64,000 nt of DNA from DATJMJ01 sp035503915 (GTDB lineage: Bacteria; Actinomycetota; Acidimicrobiia; Acidimicrobiales; Palsa-688), in contig DATJSU010000053.1 of assembly GCA_035503915.1 (NCBI GenBank), positions 1 to 64,000 on the forward strand, written 5' to 3'. Numbering within the stretch: the stretch's first letter is position 1; each line of letters begins with the position of its first letter. The notes under the pieces were generated by a model. That model worked only from the letters and a program-made list of their open reading frames with translations. It was not told where the DNA came from and ran no database searches. The translations under genes and the position numbers were made by a program. Positions 26,285 to 35,226 of the stretch are shown piece after piece.

Positions 26285-26825
26285 GAACCACTTGGGCCAA
26301 GAGGAGGCCGACGATGGTCTTGGCGTCGGTGATGTCCCCGGAGCGGACCAGATGGGTAACCTCGGCCATCGAGTGGCGTTCCACCGTCATGTGCTGTTCC
26401 TCGATGCCATGGCGGGAGCCGGGCACTTCGTACAGGTCACGGGCGAGGAAGCACCAGCTTTCCTCGTCGGAAAACCCGGGCGAATTGTAAAAATGCGCGA
26501 TCTGTTCCCAGCGACCGGCAGCGAGCCCGGTCTCTTCGGCGAGCTCTCGGGCTGCCGTCACCTCGTTCGGCTCACCGGCGACGTCCCTTTTGCCTGCCGG
26601 GACTTCGAGCAGCTCCATGTCGAGCGGCGCCCTGTACTGCCTCACGAAAACGACATCCCGGGTCTTGTCGTCGTAAGGGACCACTACGACGGCGCCTGGG
26701 TGACGTACGAGGTCACGATCAAAGCGCTGCCCATCGGGCCCTTCGAAGGTCCCCTCGACAAAATGGAGGAGGCTCGAGCGATGGATGCTCCGCTCGTCCA
26801 CCTTGCGGAACTTAGTGGACGGCAA
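26271..26825 (-). CDS. NUDIX hydrolase, ADP-ribose pyrophosphatase type
   Basis: This 184-residue protein has the Nudix helix GEPNEVTAARELAEETG, with the EX7REL-x-EE core intact. The preceding VPAGKRDVAGE and FVRQYRAPLDMELLEVPAG are typical of ADP-ribose pyrophosphatases of the NudF type (M. tuberculosis Rv1700 occupies the same slot after pyrG). It hydrolyses ADP-ribose and similar nucleoside diphosphate sugars. It overlaps both neighbours: pyrG by 14 bp and xerD by 14 bp. Confidence 0.92.
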   Translation of the reverse strand: MPSTKFRKVDERSIHRSSLLHFVEGTFEGPDGQRFDRDLVRHPGAVVVVPYDDKTRDVVFVRQYRAPLDMELLEVPAGKRDVAGEPNEVTAARELAEETGLAAGRWEQIAHFYNSPGFSDEESWCFLARDLYEVPGSRHGIEEQHMTVERHSMAEVTHLVRSGDITDAKTIVGLLLAQVVLGEG

Positions 26826-28545
26826 CGTGAGCCCCCGCGAGCCCGTCGCCGAGGCGGTCCGGGTCGATCAGGTGCGGGTGACGCCCCTCTGCTCTCGCGA
26901 GCGAAGCGCCGATGAGGGCGTCGAACATGGGGTGGGGGCGGTCGGGCCTGCTTTTGAACTCGGGGTGCGCTTGTGTCCCGATCCACAGCGGGTGGCTCGG
27001 GAGCTCGATCATCTCCACCAGCCTCCCGTCCGGTGACTCTCCCGAGCAGGAAAGGCCGGCCTGTTCGAGGCGGCTGCGATAACGAGGGTTGACCTCATAA
27101 CGGTGCCGGTGGCGCTCAAACACGAGGCCCTCGCCATAGATGGCCGCCATCTGGCTCCCCGAGCGCAGTTTGGCGGGGTAGGTCCCGAGCCGCATGGTAC
27201 CGCCGTAGTTCGACTGGCTGACCGCTTCGCGCTGCTCGTCCATCAGGTCGATCACGAGGTGGGGAGCGCTCGGGGCAAACTCCCGCGAGTTCGCGCGCTC
27301 GAGCCCAGCTTTTGACCGGGCAAATTCGATGACCATTACTTGCAGCCCGAGGCAGATGCCAAAGCACGGGATCTGCTGGTCACGGGCGTAGCCGACCGCC
27401 GCGATCATGCCTTCGATGCCCCGCTCGCCGAAGCCACCTGGCACGATCATGCCGTCGAGGTCCTTGAGACGGCCCTCCACCATCAATCCTTCGACCTCTT
27501 CGGCCTGCACCCAGTCCAGCTGGAGCCGGGCGCCGTGGGCGTAACAACCATGCTTCAATGCCTCGACGACCGAGAGGTAAGCGTCCGGCAGGTTCACGTA
27601 CTTGCCGATGAGGCCAACCCTTACCGGCTTCGACGCGAGCTCGGCGCGCTGGACGAGGGCCTCCCAACGGGAGAGGTTTGGCCGAGCCTTGCCGGCTTGG
27701 TCGTTTGCAGCCAGCTCGTTCAGCCGAAGGATGCCGCAGACGTAGTCGTCGAGCCCCTCCTCGTGGAGAGCGAGGGGGATCTCGTAGAGGTTCGGCGCGT
27801 CGACATTGGAAATGACGGCCTTTTCGGGCACGTCGCAGAGCAGGGAGATCTTGGTCTTCAACGTCGCCGGGATCGGCCGGTCGCTGCGCAGGATGATCAC
27901 GTCGGGCTGGATGCCCCTTGAGCGCAGTTCGGTGACAGAATGCTGCGTAGGCTTGGTCTTTTGCTCTCCCGAGGGCCCCAGGTAAGGCACAAGGGTCACA
28001 TGCACGAAACAGACGTTGTCGCGTCCGACATCGTTGCGGACCTGGCGGACTGCCTCCAAGTAGGGGAGTATCTCGATGTCCCCGACCGTGCCCCCGATCT
28101 CGGTGATGACCACGTCGACATCTTCCGTCCCCAGGCGCCGGATCCGGTGCTTGATCTCGTTTGTGATATGTGGGATCACCTGAACGGTCTTGCCCAGGTA
28201 CTCGCCCCGCCGCTCCTTTGCGATCACGGACTGGTAGATCGAACCCGTAGTCGCGTTTGAATCGCGCGAGAGCGGCTCGTCTATGAACCGCTCGTAATGC
28301 CCAAGGTCGAGGTCGGTCTCGCCCCCATCTTCGGTTACGAAAACCTCGCCGTGCTCGAAGGGGTTCATCGTCCCTGGGTCCACGTTTATGTAGGGGTCGA
28401 GCTTCTGCATCGTGACCCGAAGGCCCCTGCTCTTCAGCAAGCGCCCCAAGGAGGCTGCTGTAAGGCCCTTGCCTAACGAGCTCGCCACTCCCCCGGTCAC
28501 GAAGATGTGCTTCGCCACGGTCTCCTCCATGCTCGGTCGGTCCAC
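26812..28545 (-). CDS. pyrG: CTP synthase
   Basis: This 577-residue enzyme has an N-terminal amidoligase domain (KHIFVTGGVASSLGKGLTA, SIYQSVI, VDVVITEIGGTVGDIE) and a C-terminal class I glutamine amidotransferase domain. The latter has the Cys nucleophile in CFGICLGLQ, the His in ERHRHRYEVN and the HPE motif in AHPEFKSRP. It aminates UTP to CTP. The true start may be ATG 28530 (MEETVAKHIF), five codons in, because the preceding residues are not conserved. It leads the operon pyrG - NUDIX - xerD. Confidence 0.97.
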   Translation of the reverse strand: MDRPSMEETVAKHIFVTGGVASSLGKGLTAASLGRLLKSRGLRVTMQKLDPYINVDPGTMNPFEHGEVFVTEDGGETDLDLGHYERFIDEPLSRDSNATTGSIYQSVIAKERRGEYLGKTVQVIPHITNEIKHRIRRLGTEDVDVVITEIGGTVGDIEILPYLEAVRQVRNDVGRDNVCFVHVTLVPYLGPSGEQKTKPTQHSVTELRSRGIQPDVIILRSDRPIPATLKTKISLLCDVPEKAVISNVDAPNLYEIPLALHEEGLDDYVCGILRLNELAANDQAGKARPNLSRWEALVQRAELASKPVRVGLIGKYVNLPDAYLSVVEALKHGCYAHGARLQLDWVQAEEVEGLMVEGRLKDLDGMIVPGGFGERGIEGMIAAVGYARDQQIPCFGICLGLQVMVIEFARSKAGLERANSREFAPSAPHLVIDLMDEQREAVSQSNYGGTMRLGTYPAKLRSGSQMAAIYGEGLVFERHRHRYEVNPRYRSRLEQAGLSCSGESPDGRLVEMIELPSHPLWIGTQAHPEFKSRPDRPHPMFDALIGASLARAEGRHPHLIDPDRLGDGLAGAHVAVH

Positions 28546-28804
28546 TGCCGCCGGTGGAGCCGGCCAAAGCCCGCGCCATGCCTGGCTCAGGCCGCCTCAG
28601 ATCTACCGCTTGGTCAGACGGGACCGGCAATACCGGCGGGTAGTCTTGCGAGCCCCATAAACCATAGCTCAGGCCGCTCGGCTAGTTGGTGGACCACAGG
28701 AGGGCGCGGCGACCTGCGTGCCTGGCCGGCGCACTGGTACCGCACCCACGGGCTCCCGGAAGCCATAATCATTTGGTCCAACGTCTTCGGTTTGGGAGGT
28801 AACC

Positions 28805-29575
28805 ATGACGAACCGGTTCACTCGCTCGTTCCCCGTGCTCGCCAAGGCTGCACTGGCTGCGGCCCTGTTCGGCGCTATCTTCGCGCAGCCAGGCTGGGCT
28901 TCACCGGCTGCGCGCGTTGCAGGTAAGGCCAATGTTGGCGGTGGCTCCAACTTGAGCGGCAACCCCTACTTCCCGCTCGTAGCGGGTGCGAAATGGACCT
29001 ACAAGTACAGCACTAGTTCCAGCACGTTCACCACGACCGAATCGGTGACCGGGAGCAGCGTCACCGCCGCCGGCACCAACGTCACCCTCTCTTCGAGCAG
29101 CTCGCTCCTACCAGGGAAGGCTACGACCCTTACCTACACCATCGGTACGAATGGGAGCGTGAAGGTCGAAAGCGGCACCGGCACAGGCTCGAGCGCCGCC
29201 AGCTTCTCCCTCAGTTACTGGATCCCGACCGCGTCTCAAATCCAGTCGTGCGCGGCGTGTAAGTTCAGCGGGCCGTTCTCAGCCTCCTTCAGCGGCCAGT
29301 CCATGACCGGGACACTTGCCGAGACGGCTACCGCCCTCGGTGCCAAAACCGTCCGTGTCCCGGCCGGGAAGTTCAGCACCTATGAGCTCCAATTGACCGT
29401 CGCCATAAAGACCACGGGGACGTTGGCAATGTCGATGAAGATGACTTTCCACCTGTACCTGGCCAAGAACGTGGGCATGGTCGAAAACAGCGGGGGCACC
29501 ATGGGCATGACCTACTTGGGGCACGCCTTGAGCGAACCTCTGGGCTCCGACGAGCTCTTGAGCTACACCGCCTGA
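28805..29575 (+). CDS. Secreted protein of unknown function
   Basis: This 256-residue protein has a clear signal peptide (basic start, hydrophobic core to about residue 32, AQPGWASPA cleavage region). A beta-rich Ser/Thr domain starts FPLVAGAKWTYKYS, and a CAAC pair lies at about 145-148. It ends with VPAGKFSTYELQL and a LAKNVGMVENSGG strand. This pattern resembles a secreted single-domain protein family seen in actinobacteria and chloroflexi, with no known function. The start is supported by GGGAGGTAACC before the ATG. It lies between pyrG and recN; M. tuberculosis has a different exported gene (mctB) in the same gap. Confidence 0.8.
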   Translation: MTNRFTRSFPVLAKAALAAALFGAIFAQPGWASPAARVAGKANVGGGSNLSGNPYFPLVAGAKWTYKYSTSSSTFTTTESVTGSSVTAAGTNVTLSSSSSLLPGKATTLTYTIGTNGSVKVESGTGTGSSAASFSLSYWIPTASQIQSCAACKFSGPFSASFSGQSMTGTLAETATALGAKTVRVPAGKFSTYELQLTVAIKTTGTLAMSMKMTFHLYLAKNVGMVENSGGTMGMTYLGHALSEPLGSDELLSYTA

Positions 29576-29588
29576 ACCCGCCAGAGGC

Positions 29589-29623
29589 CTCGCCTGGGAG
29601 CACAACTCGTGCTTCAAGGCGAG
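29589..29623. terminator. Hairpin between convergent genes
   Basis: An imperfect inverted repeat is centred between the secreted-protein stop and the end of recN. CTCGCCT at 29589-29595 pairs with AGGCGAG at 29617-29623, and an inner GGAGCAC/GTGCTTC stem has one wobble. It overlaps the recN stop by about 10 bp. The tract after it on the plus strand is only weakly T-rich, so it is at best a modest bidirectional terminator. Confidence 0.4.
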
Positions 29624-31356
29624 CCTTGCTTTCGGTGCCTTGGTTCATCGACTGCTTGGTGTGCCTCGGGCTTCGCCCGTGCGGAGCGCAACAGCTCTTC
29701 GGCGTGAAGACGCGCTGTCGTGCTCTCGGGGCGGCCCGAGAGCATCCGTGACAGCTCGACCACCCTGGCCTCGCCGCTTACTAGATGGGCGCGGGCTTCA
29801 GTGCGGCGGGCATCACCAACTTTGCTGACAGCCACGTGGGCATCGGCGAACGCGGCCACTTGAGCCAAGTGGGTCACCACGATGACCTGGTAACGGGCGG
29901 CGAGCTCGGCTAACGCTCCCCCCACTGCAAGCGCCGCTTCACCACCGATCCCGGCGTCGACCTCGTCGAACACGAGTGTGCGAGGCCCCGCGTCGCTGGC
30001 CGGGGCACGGCCAGCGAGGACCAACCGGAGAGCGAGCATCGCCCGAGCGAGCTCCCCTCCCGATGCCGTCCTGGAGAGCGGGAGAAGGGGCTCGCCTGGG
30101 TTGGCGCACAGCAAGAAGGAAACGTCTTCGCCTGCTATGCCCCTTAGGTCACCTGGCTCGACATCTCTGGGCATGCCGACTGCGACCTCGAAACGTGCAT
30201 GCGGCATAGCCAGCTTTTGCAGCTCCTCCTGGACCGCAGCAGCAAAGCCTCCCGCTGCTGCCCGGCGCGCGAGGCCGAGCTCTCTGCAAGCTCGTTCGAG
30301 CTCAGCAACGGCCTCGGCATGCTCCTCGGCGAGCTTGGCAGCCGAGCCGCTCTGGTCCTCGAGCGCCACAAGACGGTCCTCGGCTCCCGCGAGGAACTCG
30401 AGCACCCCCCTCAGGCCCTTCCCGCCGCCAGCGTACTTGCGCACGAGCTCGCGCAGCATGCTCCGGCGTTGCGTCACCAAAGCGAGGCGCTCGGGGTCCT
30501 CTTCGATGGAGCCCGCGGCAGAGCGCAGGTCGTAGCCGACATCGGCCAGTTCGGCCAGCACACCCCTCAGCCGCTCGGCGCACGCGGCCATGGGCCCGTG
30601 CCCGGCAAGCAAGTTCGCCACCTTCCCGAGCTGGTCGAGGACCTGGTCGTCTCCCTGGAGCGCTTCGTAGGCCCCCTCGGCCGCCGCCCGGTGGGAGGCC
30701 GCTTTCGCCAGCGCATCTTCTTCTTCGGCGAGCCTGTCGTCTTCGTCGGCGCCATCTATGCGCGCGTCGCGGATCTCCTTTACCTGGAAGGAAAGGAGGG
30801 CGAGCTCTCTCTCGCGCGCTGCCGCGTCACCGCCGAGCGCCTCGAGGGCGCCGCGAAGGTGCCGGGCCCGGTCGCGCGCCTCGTCGCGCCTGGCTCGCTC
30901 GGCGGGCACTGTCCCGGCGTAGGTGTCGAGCGCGTCCCGCTGGGAGGGCGTGGACAAAAGGGATTGGTGGGCATGTTGGCCGTGCAGGTCGACCAGGCTT
31001 GCACCCATCTCTGCCAGCACGCTTGCCGTCACCATACGCCCGTCCACGTACGCCCGGGCGCGCCCGGCGGCGGGCACGACGCGCCGCAGGACAACCTCGT
31101 CATTTTCGGCTGTCTCTCCAGGCATGTCCCGGGGCGGCTCTCCAGAGAGCTCGAACCTCCCCTCGACGAGCGCCTCCTCGGCGCCGCTTCTCACCAGGTC
31201 GCTTTCTGCTCTCCCACCCACAAGAAGCTCGAGGGCTTCCACCACAAGGGTCTTGCCGGCCCCGGTCTCCCCGGTGAGCGCGGTCATGCCGCGGCCCAGC
31301 ACGAGGCTGAGATCTCGGATCACCCCGAGTTGGCTTACCCGCAGCTCGCTCAGCAC
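29614..31356 (-). CDS. recN: DNA repair protein RecN
   Basis: This 580-residue SMC-like ATPase has N-terminal Walker A GETGAGKT (about 29-36), a long central coiled coil (about 150-370), and a C-terminal ABC-type half with LSRTASGGELAR signature and FDEVDAGIGG Walker B. RecN holds broken DNA ends during double-strand-break repair. It follows nadK in the conserved tlyA - nadK - recN order, 36 bp apart. Confidence 0.97.
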   Translation of the reverse strand: MLSELRVSQLGVIRDLSLVLGRGMTALTGETGAGKTLVVEALELLVGGRAESDLVRSGAEEALVEGRFELSGEPPRDMPGETAENDEVVLRRVVPAAGRARAYVDGRMVTASVLAEMGASLVDLHGQHAHQSLLSTPSQRDALDTYAGTVPAERARRDEARDRARHLRGALEALGGDAAARERELALLSFQVKEIRDARIDGADEDDRLAEEEDALAKAASHRAAAEGAYEALQGDDQVLDQLGKVANLLAGHGPMAACAERLRGVLAELADVGYDLRSAAGSIEEDPERLALVTQRRSMLRELVRKYAGGGKGLRGVLEFLAGAEDRLVALEDQSGSAAKLAEEHAEAVAELERACRELGLARRAAAGGFAAAVQEELQKLAMPHARFEVAVGMPRDVEPGDLRGIAGEDVSFLLCANPGEPLLPLSRTASGGELARAMLALRLVLAGRAPASDAGPRTLVFDEVDAGIGGEAALAVGGALAELAARYQVIVVTHLAQVAAFADAHVAVSKVGDARRTEARAHLVSGEARVVELSRMLSGRPESTTARLHAEELLRSARAKPEAHQAVDEPRHRKQGSP

Positions 31357-31392
31357 GTTTTGACCGTACAGCGCCTGCTCCGCACAGTGTTC

Positions 31393-32232
31393 TTACCGGT
31401 CGGCGAGGTGGAACTTGGTCTTGAGCACGCTCTCGAAGCTTCTCTCGCCAAAGCTCACAAGGACGGCATCGTGGGTTCCCGCCCGGCAGGCAAGCTGCTC
31501 GCCGACCTCGAGGGAACCGTGCCGCACCCCGTCGACGATGAGCTCTGCTTTGCTCTGCCCCTCGACGCGCAATAGCACCTCATCGGTGCTGTCGAGCACG
31601 AGGCTGCGGTCAAAGAGCATGTGAGGCGAAACTGGGGTGAGCACGAGGCAGCGCAACCTTGGTGAGACGATCGGTCCCCGGGCAGAGAGGTTGTAGCCGG
31701 TGGAACCGGTCGCCGTCGAGACGATCATGGAATCTGAGGCATAGGTCAGAAAACCCTCACCGGAGATGGATACCCTCGTCTTGATCGCGTGCGTCCCCGA
31801 AGGTCGTGAAAGCACCACATCGTTGACTCCCGTCGCCGAATAACGCTTGCGGGTCGAGCCTTTGGGCAGTACGTCGGCGTCCACTGTCATCCGGTGCGTC
31901 AGTTGGTAGTCCCCGGACAAAAACCTTTGGACCGCCTCCCGTAAGCCTTCGGGCTCCGCAGCTGAGAGATAGCCGAAAGCCCCGAAGTTGACGCCAAGGA
32001 CGGGCACATCTGCGCCCACGACCATCCCAACCGCACGCAGCATCGTCCCGTCGCCGCCCATGCTCACGAGCAAGTCGAGCGAGCCGAGCTCTGCTTTGTC
32101 CAAACCGCTCGGGGAGCCATCGAAGATCACGATGGCTCTGTGCCCTGCCTCCTCCAGCCAAAGGGCAGTGTCCTTGGCGACCTCGACAGCAGTCGAGCGC
32201 TCGACGTGGGGTACCAGGCCTATCCGCGCCAT
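31393..32232 (-). CDS. nadK: NAD kinase
   Basis: This 279-residue kinase makes NADP. The catalytic GGDG is at 59-62 (SMGGDGTML, with D61), and the NAD-binding SNSTGSTGY-type segment is visible as STATGSTGYNLSARG. The motif usually written GVNxGxLGFL appears here as GVNFGAFGYL, a mild departure. ATG 32232 (MARIGLVPHVERS) is the start. The frame is open upstream but overlaps tlyA in another frame. It overlaps the tlyA stop by 13 bp. Confidence 0.95.
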   Translation of the reverse strand: MARIGLVPHVERSTAVEVAKDTALWLEEAGHRAIVIFDGSPSGLDKAELGSLDLLVSMGGDGTMLRAVGMVVGADVPVLGVNFGAFGYLSAAEPEGLREAVQRFLSGDYQLTHRMTVDADVLPKGSTRKRYSATGVNDVVLSRPSGTHAIKTRVSISGEGFLTYASDSMIVSTATGSTGYNLSARGPIVSPRLRCLVLTPVSPHMLFDRSLVLDSTDEVLLRVEGQSKAELIVDGVRHGSLEVGEQLACRAGTHDAVLVSFGERSFESVLKTKFHLADR

Positions 32233-33080
32233 TTGCCGCGGTCCTTTAGCGGGTCTTTGCTCTTCGTCTCTGCGTTCAGGGCCAGCAGTGCTGCCGATGC
32301 CAGCTCTTCGGCCAGCAACGGCAAGCTCGAACTTGGGCCGCCTGCTAAGAGATGGAGGAAAAACTCGACATTGCCACGAGCACCGAGCAGCGGAGAAGTC
32401 ATACCTCCGGCGACCGACGCACCGCCCGCCTGGAAGGCTCCCGCGACGTCGCACAGTACCGTTGCCCAAATTCGCGGGTCGCGCACCACGCCTTTGCCCT
32501 TTGACACCGCGGCGCGCCCGGCTTCGAACTGGGGCTTGACCAACACTATGAGCTCTCCTTCCGTTTTCGCCAAAGACAACAAGGGCGACGCCACCATCAT
32601 CAGCGAGATAAAAGAAAGGTCGGCCACGACAAGGTCGAAACGCTGCCCCCCGAAATTTTCTGGCGACAACCGCCGGATGTTGGCGTGCTCGATGACTTGC
32701 ACTCTCGGGTCGGCACGTAACCGTGGCAGCAACTGCCCGTGGCCAACATCGACCGCAACGACGCTCGAGGCCCCCCATTGGAGGAGGCAGTCCGTGAAGC
32801 CCCCGGTTGAAGCCCCGGCGTCAAAAGCTTGTTTGCCGGTGACCTTTACCGCGAAGTGCTCGAGAGCTGCCTCGAGCTTGTCCCCTCCGCGGCTCGCGAA
32901 ACGGGGCGGCGGGCCGGTAACCAAGAGCGGCTCAGAAGCGGCGACTTGGCGCGAAACTTTTTCGGCGACCGCTCCGCTCACGAGCACCCTGCCCGCCTCC
33001 ACCAGCTCGCAAGCCTGCGAGCGGCTCGACACGAGCCCGCGCGCCACGAGCTCGAGGTCGAGCCGTCGTTTCGCGCCCAG
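32220..33080 (-). CDS. tlyA: 16S/23S rRNA 2'-O-ribose methyltransferase TlyA, probable CTG start
   Basis: This protein of about 286 residues has an N-terminal S4 domain (AKRRLDLELVARGLVSSRSQA), a SAM-binding FDAGASTGGFTDCLL motif and a FtsJ-like methyltransferase fold with KPQFE. It methylates rRNA, and in mycobacteria its loss confers capreomycin resistance. The first standard codon is GTG 33047, inside the S4 helix. The frame stays open upstream with no ATG/GTG/TTG for more than 150 bp. CTG 33080 gives LGAKRRLDLELV, which lines up residue for residue with the M. tuberculosis start MARRARVDAELV as I remember it. A small ORF stop lies one base before it. Confidence 0.9.
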   Translation of the reverse strand: MGAKRRLDLELVARGLVSSRSQACELVEAGRVLVSGAVAEKVSRQVAASEPLLVTGPPPRFASRGGDKLEAALEHFAVKVTGKQAFDAGASTGGFTDCLLQWGASSVVAVDVGHGQLLPRLRADPRVQVIEHANIRRLSPENFGGQRFDLVVADLSFISLMMVASPLLSLAKTEGELIVLVKPQFEAGRAAVSKGKGVVRDPRIWATVLCDVAGAFQAGGASVAGGMTSPLLGARGNVEFFLHLLAGGPSSSLPLLAEELASAALLALNAETKSKDPLKDRGKWRG

Positions 33081-33081
33081 C

Positions 33082-33198
33082 TCAGTCTCGTCCCGAAGTG
33101 CCAGAGGGCTCCCCGCCTGGGCGTGCCTGCGCCCGCCGAGGCGCGGGAGAGGCCTTCCCTGCTTGCCCGCAGCGCCGAAGATCGTCTTCGATAGCCAT
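33082..33198 (-). CDS. Small ORF heading the tlyA operon (38 aa)
   Basis: ATG 33198 opens a 38-codon frame, MAIEDDLRRCGQAGKASPAP and onward, ending in TGA one base before the proposed tlyA CTG start. It has no Shine-Dalgarno, but TACACT lies 7 bp upstream, a -10 placement expected of a leaderless actinobacterial transcript. M. tuberculosis has a small ORF (Rv1693, about 58 residues) between the HAD gene and tlyA, so position supports it. The sequence is basic and Pro/Gly-rich and its function is unknown. Translation through its stop could feed tlyA by coupling. Confidence 0.4.
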   Translation of the reverse strand: MAIEDDLRRCGQAGKASPAPRRAQARPGGEPSGTSGRD

Positions 33199-33241
33199 AC
33201 CCGGCAGTGTAGGGCTGCGCCGGGGCGCTAGGGTCCTGGCG

Positions 33242-33919
33242 GTGGAACAAGGTAACGTGCGCGGGCGCCGCTTTGACCTGGTTATTTTCGACAACGACGG
33301 AGTTGTCGTGGACAGCGAGCACCTCGCAGGCCAGGCGATGTCGGAAACCCTCGCCTTATCCGGCTGTAAGTTGTCGCCCGGGGAATGCGAGGAATTGTTT
33401 CAGGGCGGCACTCTCGCTCGTGACCGTCAACTGGTGGCCGAACGTTTTTCTCTCGTGCTACCGAACGATTTTGAGCAATCTTACACGGCACGACTTCGCG
33501 CGCTCATGGCGAGCAGCCTGCGCGCCGTCGAGGGGGTCGCTGCGGTGCTCGACGCCCTCGAGCTCGCGGGGATGCCGTACTGCCTCGCCTCGTCGGGGCG
33601 GCGCGAGCGTGTCCTGTTCAGCCTGCAGGCGGCCGGGATCGCATCGCGCTTCGCTGAGCGCTGGTGGGGAGCCGAGGACGTCTCCGAGGGGAAGCCCTCT
33701 CCGGAGCTTTTCCTCCTCGCCGCCAAGTCCATGGGAGCAGTTCCCCGCCGTTGCGTGGTTGTCGAGGACGCCGAGCTAGGTGTGCTCGCGGCGCACGCGG
33801 CCGGGATGACCGCTTACGGCTATGCAGCCCGGACGCCCCAAGAAAAACTGAAGACGGCCGACGTCATTTTCACCGATATGGAAGACCTGCCTGCCCTCTT
33901 GTTACAAGTGCAGGCCTGA
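33242..33919 (+). CDS. HAD-superfamily phosphatase (beta-phosphoglucomutase-like)
   Basis: This protein of about 225 residues has HAD motif I FDNDGVVVDSE (DxD), motif II ASSGRRE, motif III K in EGKPSPELF and motif IV VEDAELG. A helical cap sits between motifs I and II, so it is subfamily IA. Many of these dephosphorylate sugar phosphates. I chose GTG 33242 over an earlier start because the preceding residues are an Arg-rich shadow of tlyA. Its 5' end is divergent from the tlyA operon, and it is convergent with the ABC ATPase (a GGCAGG/CCTGCC hairpin lies at 33933-33951). Confidence 0.9.
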   Translation: MEQGNVRGRRFDLVIFDNDGVVVDSEHLAGQAMSETLALSGCKLSPGECEELFQGGTLARDRQLVAERFSLVLPNDFEQSYTARLRALMASSLRAVEGVAAVLDALELAGMPYCLASSGRRERVLFSLQAAGIASRFAERWWGAEDVSEGKPSPELFLLAAKSMGAVPRRCVVVEDAELGVLAAHAAGMTAYGYAARTPQEKLKTADVIFTDMEDLPALLLQVQA

Positions 33920-33968
33920 CGGCACCCGCGGGCAGGCGCAGCACCTGCCGGTCGTCGTGGTCAGTCGT

Positions 33969-35171
33969 TCAGTTCCAAATGGCTTTGCCCGTGTCGGGGT
34001 CGAAGAAGTGAAGTTTGTCGGTGTCCACCACGAACACGGCGTGACTCCCACCCTTCAGCGTCGAGCGGGGCGATACGCGCGCGACACCTTCGCTCTTGTC
34101 GCGACCCATAGCCGGCATGGATGCTACCTCGCCGAGCTCTTCGACTGCGCCCGTGGCGAGGTCTGTGTCCGCAGAACGAGCTGTCGTAGCGTCGATGAGG
34201 AAGTGCACCTCGATCTCGTGCCCGAGCGCTTCGATGAGCTCCACGTCCGCGTCGAGCGTCGTGCCGGGCGCAGGCGCGTCCCCCAGAGCGGCATCGCGCA
34301 GGTTCTCGGGCCGCACACCCACGATCAGCTTGCGGTCACGGTAGTTACCAAGTGCCGGGCGCGCCTGGTTCACCGAAGCCGGCAAAACAAGCATTTGTTG
34401 GCCGATCTTTATCTCTTCGCCCGTGGGCGACAGCGTCGCCTCGTAAAGGTTCATGGCCGGGGACCCGATGAAGGCGGCGACAAACATGTTGTCGGGGTGG
34501 TCGTAGAGGACCTGAGGAGTGTCGACCTGCTGCAGCTCGCCCTTGTGAAGCACGGCAACTCGGTCGCCCATTGTCATCGCCTCGGTCTGGTCGTGAGTGA
34601 CATAGAAAGTCGCGACACCGACCCGCCTTTGGATGCGGGAGATCTCGGCCCGCATCTGGACGCGCATTTTCGCGTCCAGGTTGGAAAGCGGCTCGTCCAT
34701 CAAGAACACCGAGGGCTCGCGTACAATTGCCCGTCCCATGGCTACTCTTTGCCGTTGGCCACCGGAGAGCTGCCCAGGCTTGCGGTCCAAATAGTCGGTT
34801 AGACCGAGCAGGTCCGCCGCCTCCTTCACCTTGGCCTGGATCTGAGCCTTGGGCACCTTGCGAAGCTTCAGGGAAAAGCCGATGTTCTCGCCGACCGTCA
34901 TATGCGGGTAAAGCGCATAGCTCTGGAAGACCATGGCAACGTTGCGGTCTTTCGGAGGTAGGTCGTTGACTACTTTGCCACCCATTGTGAGCGTGCCGGA
35001 ACTTATCTCCTCGAGCCCCGCCACCATGCGTAAAGCAGTCGACTTGCCAGAGCCAGACGGCCCCACCAAGACCATCAGCTCGCCCTCGGCGACATCGAGG
35101 TCGAGATCTCTGACTGCAGGAAAACCGTTGGGGTAGATCTTCGTGACCTTCTCCAGCGTCACCGTTGCCAT
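33969..35171 (-). CDS. Sugar ABC transporter ATPase (MsiK/UgpC/MalK type)
   Basis: This 400-residue ATPase has Walker A GPSGSGKST, LSGGQRQR, Walker B FLMDEPLSNLDAK and a C-terminal MalK-like regulatory/OB domain (about 240-400). MalK homologues energise carbohydrate importers. No permease or solute-binding protein is near, which fits a shared ATPase such as MsiK in Streptomyces. ATG 35171 (MATVTLEKVTKIY) is the start; the frame is open upstream but antisense to a HAD gene. It sits between two HAD genes. Confidence 0.92.
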   Translation of the reverse strand: MATVTLEKVTKIYPNGFPAVRDLDLDVAEGELMVLVGPSGSGKSTALRMVAGLEEISSGTLTMGGKVVNDLPPKDRNVAMVFQSYALYPHMTVGENIGFSLKLRKVPKAQIQAKVKEAADLLGLTDYLDRKPGQLSGGQRQRVAMGRAIVREPSVFLMDEPLSNLDAKMRVQMRAEISRIQRRVGVATFYVTHDQTEAMTMGDRVAVLHKGELQQVDTPQVLYDHPDNMFVAAFIGSPAMNLYEATLSPTGEEIKIGQQMLVLPASVNQARPALGNYRDRKLIVGVRPENLRDAALGDAPAPGTTLDADVELIEALGHEIEVHFLIDATTARSADTDLATGAVEELGEVASMPAMGRDKSEGVARVSPRSTLKGGSHAVFVVDTDKLHFFDPDTGKAIWN

Positions 35172-35226
35172 TGCGCCTCCAGCAGGCTCATCTGGGCCAC
35201 TCGGGCCCCCCTTGTTCAGACAAACG

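Noticed and set aside
27380..28630. 416-codon minus-strand frame overlapping pyrG
   Set aside because: It is a different frame of the same strand as pyrG, with Arg/Gly/Pro-rich composition and no recognisable domain; pyrG is unambiguous.
30199..31575. 458-codon plus-strand open frame opposite recN
   Set aside because: It is antisense to a clear RecN with Walker motifs, runs past the recN start into the intergenic gap, has no Shine-Dalgarno, and its composition is that of a shadow frame in high-GC DNA.
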